Source of the DNA: Flavobacterium sp.
GTDB taxonomy: Bacteria > Bacteroidota > Bacteroidia > Flavobacteriales > Flavobacteriaceae
Length of the DNA: 15,706 nt
Direction: 5' to 3'
Assembly: GCA_023253295.1 (NCBI GenBank)
Contig: JALRGZ010000025.1
Location: 1 to 15,706, forward strand
Below are positions 14,001 to 15,706 of the stretch, piece after piece. The notes beneath the pieces are model-generated. The model did no database searches. It saw nothing but the letters and a program-made list of their open reading frames with translations, and was not told the DNA's origin. Position 1 is the stretch's first letter, and every line of letters starts with the position of its first letter. The position numbers were made by a program, and so were the translations under genes.

Positions 14001-15706
14001 TGGTTATTGCAGTTTTAGTATTGTCGTATGCATTTAACTGAATACTGTTTTCTCCACAATTACTGGCTAAAGGAGCGTAATCCTCTCCTGCGTAAGCAAG
14101 GCTCGTATTAATGTTTACAAAACTAGTACCCGAACTATTATCCGTTCTACATCCATTAACTAAAGTAGTTACTCCATATTCCCTTGTACCTGGAGTTTGT
14201 GGAGTAACAGTGGCGGTAGTTCCTGTAGCAATTACATTCCCATCTTCATCTGTCCATTCTAATTCATCATCAACCTGAGCAAATACAAAACCGACATCAT
14301 CAATTGCCCAACCACTTGCTAAAGAGTTTCCAATATTACAGCTGACATTGTCTGGATTTGGAATTGTAGAACTACTTACTGAGCCACAGCTGGAAGTACT
14401 TCCGTAAAATTTAAACATTACTCTTAAACCTGAAAGTCCTGCATAAGGGCCTAAATTTAATGTTGCTGAAAGTTTTCTAGGATCCGTTCTTCCAATACAT
14501 TTGTTTCCTGAGCCTTTTGCTAGTTTTACACCGGAAGTAGTAGTACCATCACTTGAGTCAAAATCATATCCTTCGTTAGTGTTAAGTTGAACTGTATAGC
14601 TTGTTCCTGAATCAAAAGAAAGCCATATTTCACCACGACCTCCACTACAGAAATAATAACTTGTGTAAAAACTTAAAATAGCTTCAGTTGATGTCATTCC
14701 TATAGTACTAAATACAGGTGTTTCTAGAGTTGTATAATTGCCTACTCCATGAGCTATTGCAAATTTCGTATTGTCAGTTGTATCATAGTTAATTCCACTA
14801 AAAGTTGCGTTGTTATTGGAATTGGTTTCCTTCCAAGTTGTTTCTGAACCATTGTCTCCACTTGCAGGGAAATAGCCATCTAGTCCATCAACTCGCCATC
14901 CATCAGGTTGTGCATAATTAAATTTACCTCCTTTACCAAATTGTCCTGCAGGTTGGTCATAAAAACTTTCCGCATTTACAGTTACCGAGTCTCCCAAACA
15001 AATGTCTAAAGCTGAATGACTCACAATAATAGGAGGTTCATCTGGCGGAAGGAATCTGGCATAAGCTTCTGCAGATGTTTTTATAAGTGAAGAATCGTCC
15101 GCATCGGTTATTCTTAATCTTACGAAGGTATCACTGGTTAATCCTGTTAAAGTGTAAGTTAATAAACCAGCTGTATTTGGGATTGTGGTCCAAGTTTCTC
15201 CATTATCATCAGAGTATTCCCAATTTAAAACATCAGAAGCTTGCAAATTATAGGTGCCGATTGACTGCAAGGTAAATTCAATATCTTTAGGGACAGTTAT
15301 TCCTCCAGGACAGGAAGTAACTTCAACGAGAGCACTAGGTGCTTGTGGATTATCAGGAACAGGGTTTACAATTACACCTGTTAAATAAGTGAATTGGTTT
15401 TTAGGAGGTTCTACAGTTACTGTAGCAGTACAACTGCTGGAATTTCCATTTACATCTATAGCCGTTAGAGTTGTTGTTGCAGTATAAAGGTTTGGCGAAT
15501 CTGCAAATACACTAGGTGAAACGCTCAATGAAGCTATTCCACAGGCGTCATTAGAACCGTTGTCAATATCAGAAGCTTTAATCGTTGCAATCCTTGTAAT
15601 GGCATCAATTACAACTACAAAGTTTTTACAAATTACTGTTGGAGGCGTATTATCTATTACCGTAACTGTGGCATTACAACTCGCACTATTTCCATTATTA
15701 TCATAT
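11074..15706 (-). CDS. Large secreted multidomain protein with T9SS sorting tail (N-terminus outside window)
   Basis: The frame is open from the right edge to a TAA at 11074, giving 1543 visible residues; the true start lies beyond the window. From N to C: HYR-like repeats with the ending DxNGNSxSCxATVTV (15706 to about 15410); an Ig-like region (to about 15000); a MAM/jelly-roll-like region ending SGWAIDDVGF (about 14960-14280); a PKD-like stretch (to about 13745); a LamG/concanavalin-like domain from VDFDGNNDYVSF to DEVKIWSKAI (about 13740-13270); a long region found in flavobacterial surface proteins, with YLIGNPYPSALDAREF near 12170-12215; and a C-terminal domain ending VYIVLIKTDKGEFNQKIIIK, the form of a type A T9SS sorting signal. 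The protein should cross the outer membrane by T9SS and be attached or released. Its ligand is probably glycan or protein but is not shown. No other gene is visible in its 4.6 kb. Confidence 0.9.
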   Translation of the reverse strand, partial: YDNNGNSASCNATVTVIDNTPPTVICKNFVVVIDAITRIATIKASDIDNGSNDACGIASLSVSPSVFADSPNLYTATTTLTAIDVNGNSSSCTATVTVEPPKNQFTYLTGVIVNPVPDNPQAPSALVEVTSCPGGITVPKDIEFTLQSIGTYNLQASDVLNWEYSDDNGETWTTIPNTAGLLTYTLTGLTSDTFVRLRITDADDSSLIKTSAEAYARFLPPDEPPIIVSHSALDICLGDSVTVNAESFYDQPAGQFGKGGKFNYAQPDGWRVDGLDGYFPASGDNGSETTWKETNSNNNATFSGINYDTTDNTKFAIAHGVGNYTTLETPVFSTIGMTSTEAILSFYTSYYFCSGGRGEIWLSFDSGTSYTVQLNTNEGYDFDSSDGTTTSGVKLAKGSGNKCIGRTDPRKLSATLNLGPYAGLSGLRVMFKFYGSTSSCGSVSSSTIPNPDNVSCNIGNSLASGWAIDDVGFVFAQVDDELEWTDEDGNVIATGTTATVTPQTPGTREYGVTTLVNGCRTDNSSGTSFVNINTSLAYAGEDYAPLASNCGENSIQLNAYDNTKTAITNYNKGAWKSNLYTVPDTASGDTDYPGTGITGIWTIVSATNSSCGSSATFSSTTDPDAIFTADPGTYKLRWTLSNGCYDELNITFIDCKSVDFDGNNDYVSFKDNYNLNSGFSIEVWVKPNAINGTRTVFSRKDAGNNTKGYDLSIVDGQVQFNWYNTSGTGNVTTGSNSIGTNRWYHLAVTFNGTTYKLYVDGLELGSANGLAPAQTAINIEALLGAMDQTSNAPTNYFNGWIDEVKIWSKAIGEEQIRQMMNQEIDASGTDVTGVVIPLRISGSDNDSNGVEDNPLQWSDLLGYYRMTTNCGDLSAYKGVSGRLHNINTSEQQTAPIPYTSRISNQTWNTDNTWTNYDVWDVPNSPGINNQPINWNIVKTNHKITADSQDLTLLGLIVISNELIITNSGVQDENNLGHGLWITHYLKLDGKIDLVGESQLVQKRYTTTQFSESIFDESSSGYIEIDQQGQKNSYNYNVWSSPVSNRNSANNSSYSVANVLRDGTDSTNPKIINFGEGAYFADGALTSPIKISNRWIWTYNSLTPDSNSDWDNYYQWQYKSSIGLIEAGDGYTMKGTGGIAAVDALQNYVFTGKPNSGTINKFIAKNQTYLIGNPYPSALDAREFIKDNLKDCDGCRGTENTFSGALYFWDHFGLSNNHLLAQYESGFAVYSLTGAVAAVANVPLGSNSGASGTKIPQQYIPVGQAFFIDAEGIENSSQTTFMFKNSQRAFVRETSGNSIFMKMTNDKNSFATKENIDKRMKIRLGFDSSIGSHRQILVGTDPNTTKNFDIGYDAKMIDVKDNDMYWELENIPLIIQGIPKFDTEQIIPFGLKIKDEGKSTIKIDALENIPSSLDIFIYDDVTKIYYDLRKVNFEISLAPGEYNNRFSLQFVNKSYSINETKINNGIICYYTNENHMLNIRNYFYDVNIKSVYLFNIAKQNIGKWEIDNETQNFIQIPINNVSSAVYIVLIKTDKGEFNQKIIIK
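15412..15706 (-). repeat. Tandem HYR-like protein repeats within the large gene
   Basis: Two copies of the closing motif DxNGNSxSCxATVTV start at 15702 and 15456, exactly 82 codons apart. Between them are the typical NTPPTVICKN opening and a DNGSNDACGIAS segment. This is the repeat organisation of HYR (hyalin) domains. The array enters the window from the right, so the total number of copies is unknown. Confidence 0.8.

Noticed and set aside
15526..15528. TTG as the start of the large T9SS protein
   Set aside because: The frame continues without a stop to the window edge and encodes another HYR-like repeat upstream, so the gene is truncated by the window and does not start there.

Overview
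The window looks like chromosomal DNA from a member of the Bacteroidota, most likely Flavobacterium or a close relative. The DNA is AT-rich. Upstream regions carry the Bacteroidota -7 promoter element TAnnTTTG, in one case with a matching -33 TTTG. The largest gene ends in a type IX secretion (T9SS) sorting tail, and the gene families (PspC with head GIN, DUF5683, DUF4870) are typical of flavobacteria. I see no insertion sequence, phage gene, CRISPR array or integrase. Most of the window is core genome; the accessory-like part is the large surface protein on the right.

Left block (1-3101, minus strand): transcription runs parA, parB, a DUF5683 membrane protein, dapB, then the first 26 codons of lepB at the edge. 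parB and the DUF5683 gene overlap by one base, so this is probably one operon joining chromosome segregation, lysine/peptidoglycan precursor synthesis and signal peptidase. A 14-bp perfect palindrome lies upstream of parA. No parS-like site was found.

Centre left (3261-6239, plus strand): a tRNA-Pro(UGG) with its own promoter and terminator, a gap of about 280 bases holding a -7 box followed by a terminator-like hairpin, a secreted thioredoxin-fold protein closed by a strong terminator, and trxB with its own promoter. A hairpin between the convergent trxB and head GIN genes probably serves both strands.

Centre right (6261-10445, minus strand): an envelope-stress-like operon reading DUF4870 membrane protein, PadR repressor, PspC-domain membrane protein and head GIN lipoprotein. 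The genes are separated by 11, -4 and 2 bases. A hairpin terminator follows, then a second head GIN gene with its own -7 box. A 10-bp direct repeat with an 11-bp period sits upstream of the operon, between it and the divergent DUF4442 gene (10561-11013).

Right block (11074-15706, minus strand): a very large secreted multidomain protein whose N-terminus lies beyond the window. It carries HYR-like repeats, an Ig-like region, a MAM/jelly-roll-like region, a LamG domain and a C-terminal T9SS sorting tail. A 12-bp perfect hairpin separates it from the convergent DUF4442 gene.

Nothing here is clearly a new biological system. The points most worth following are the PadR/PspC/head GIN operon with its candidate operator, the promoter-plus-hairpin leader before the thioredoxin gene, and the palindrome ahead of parA.
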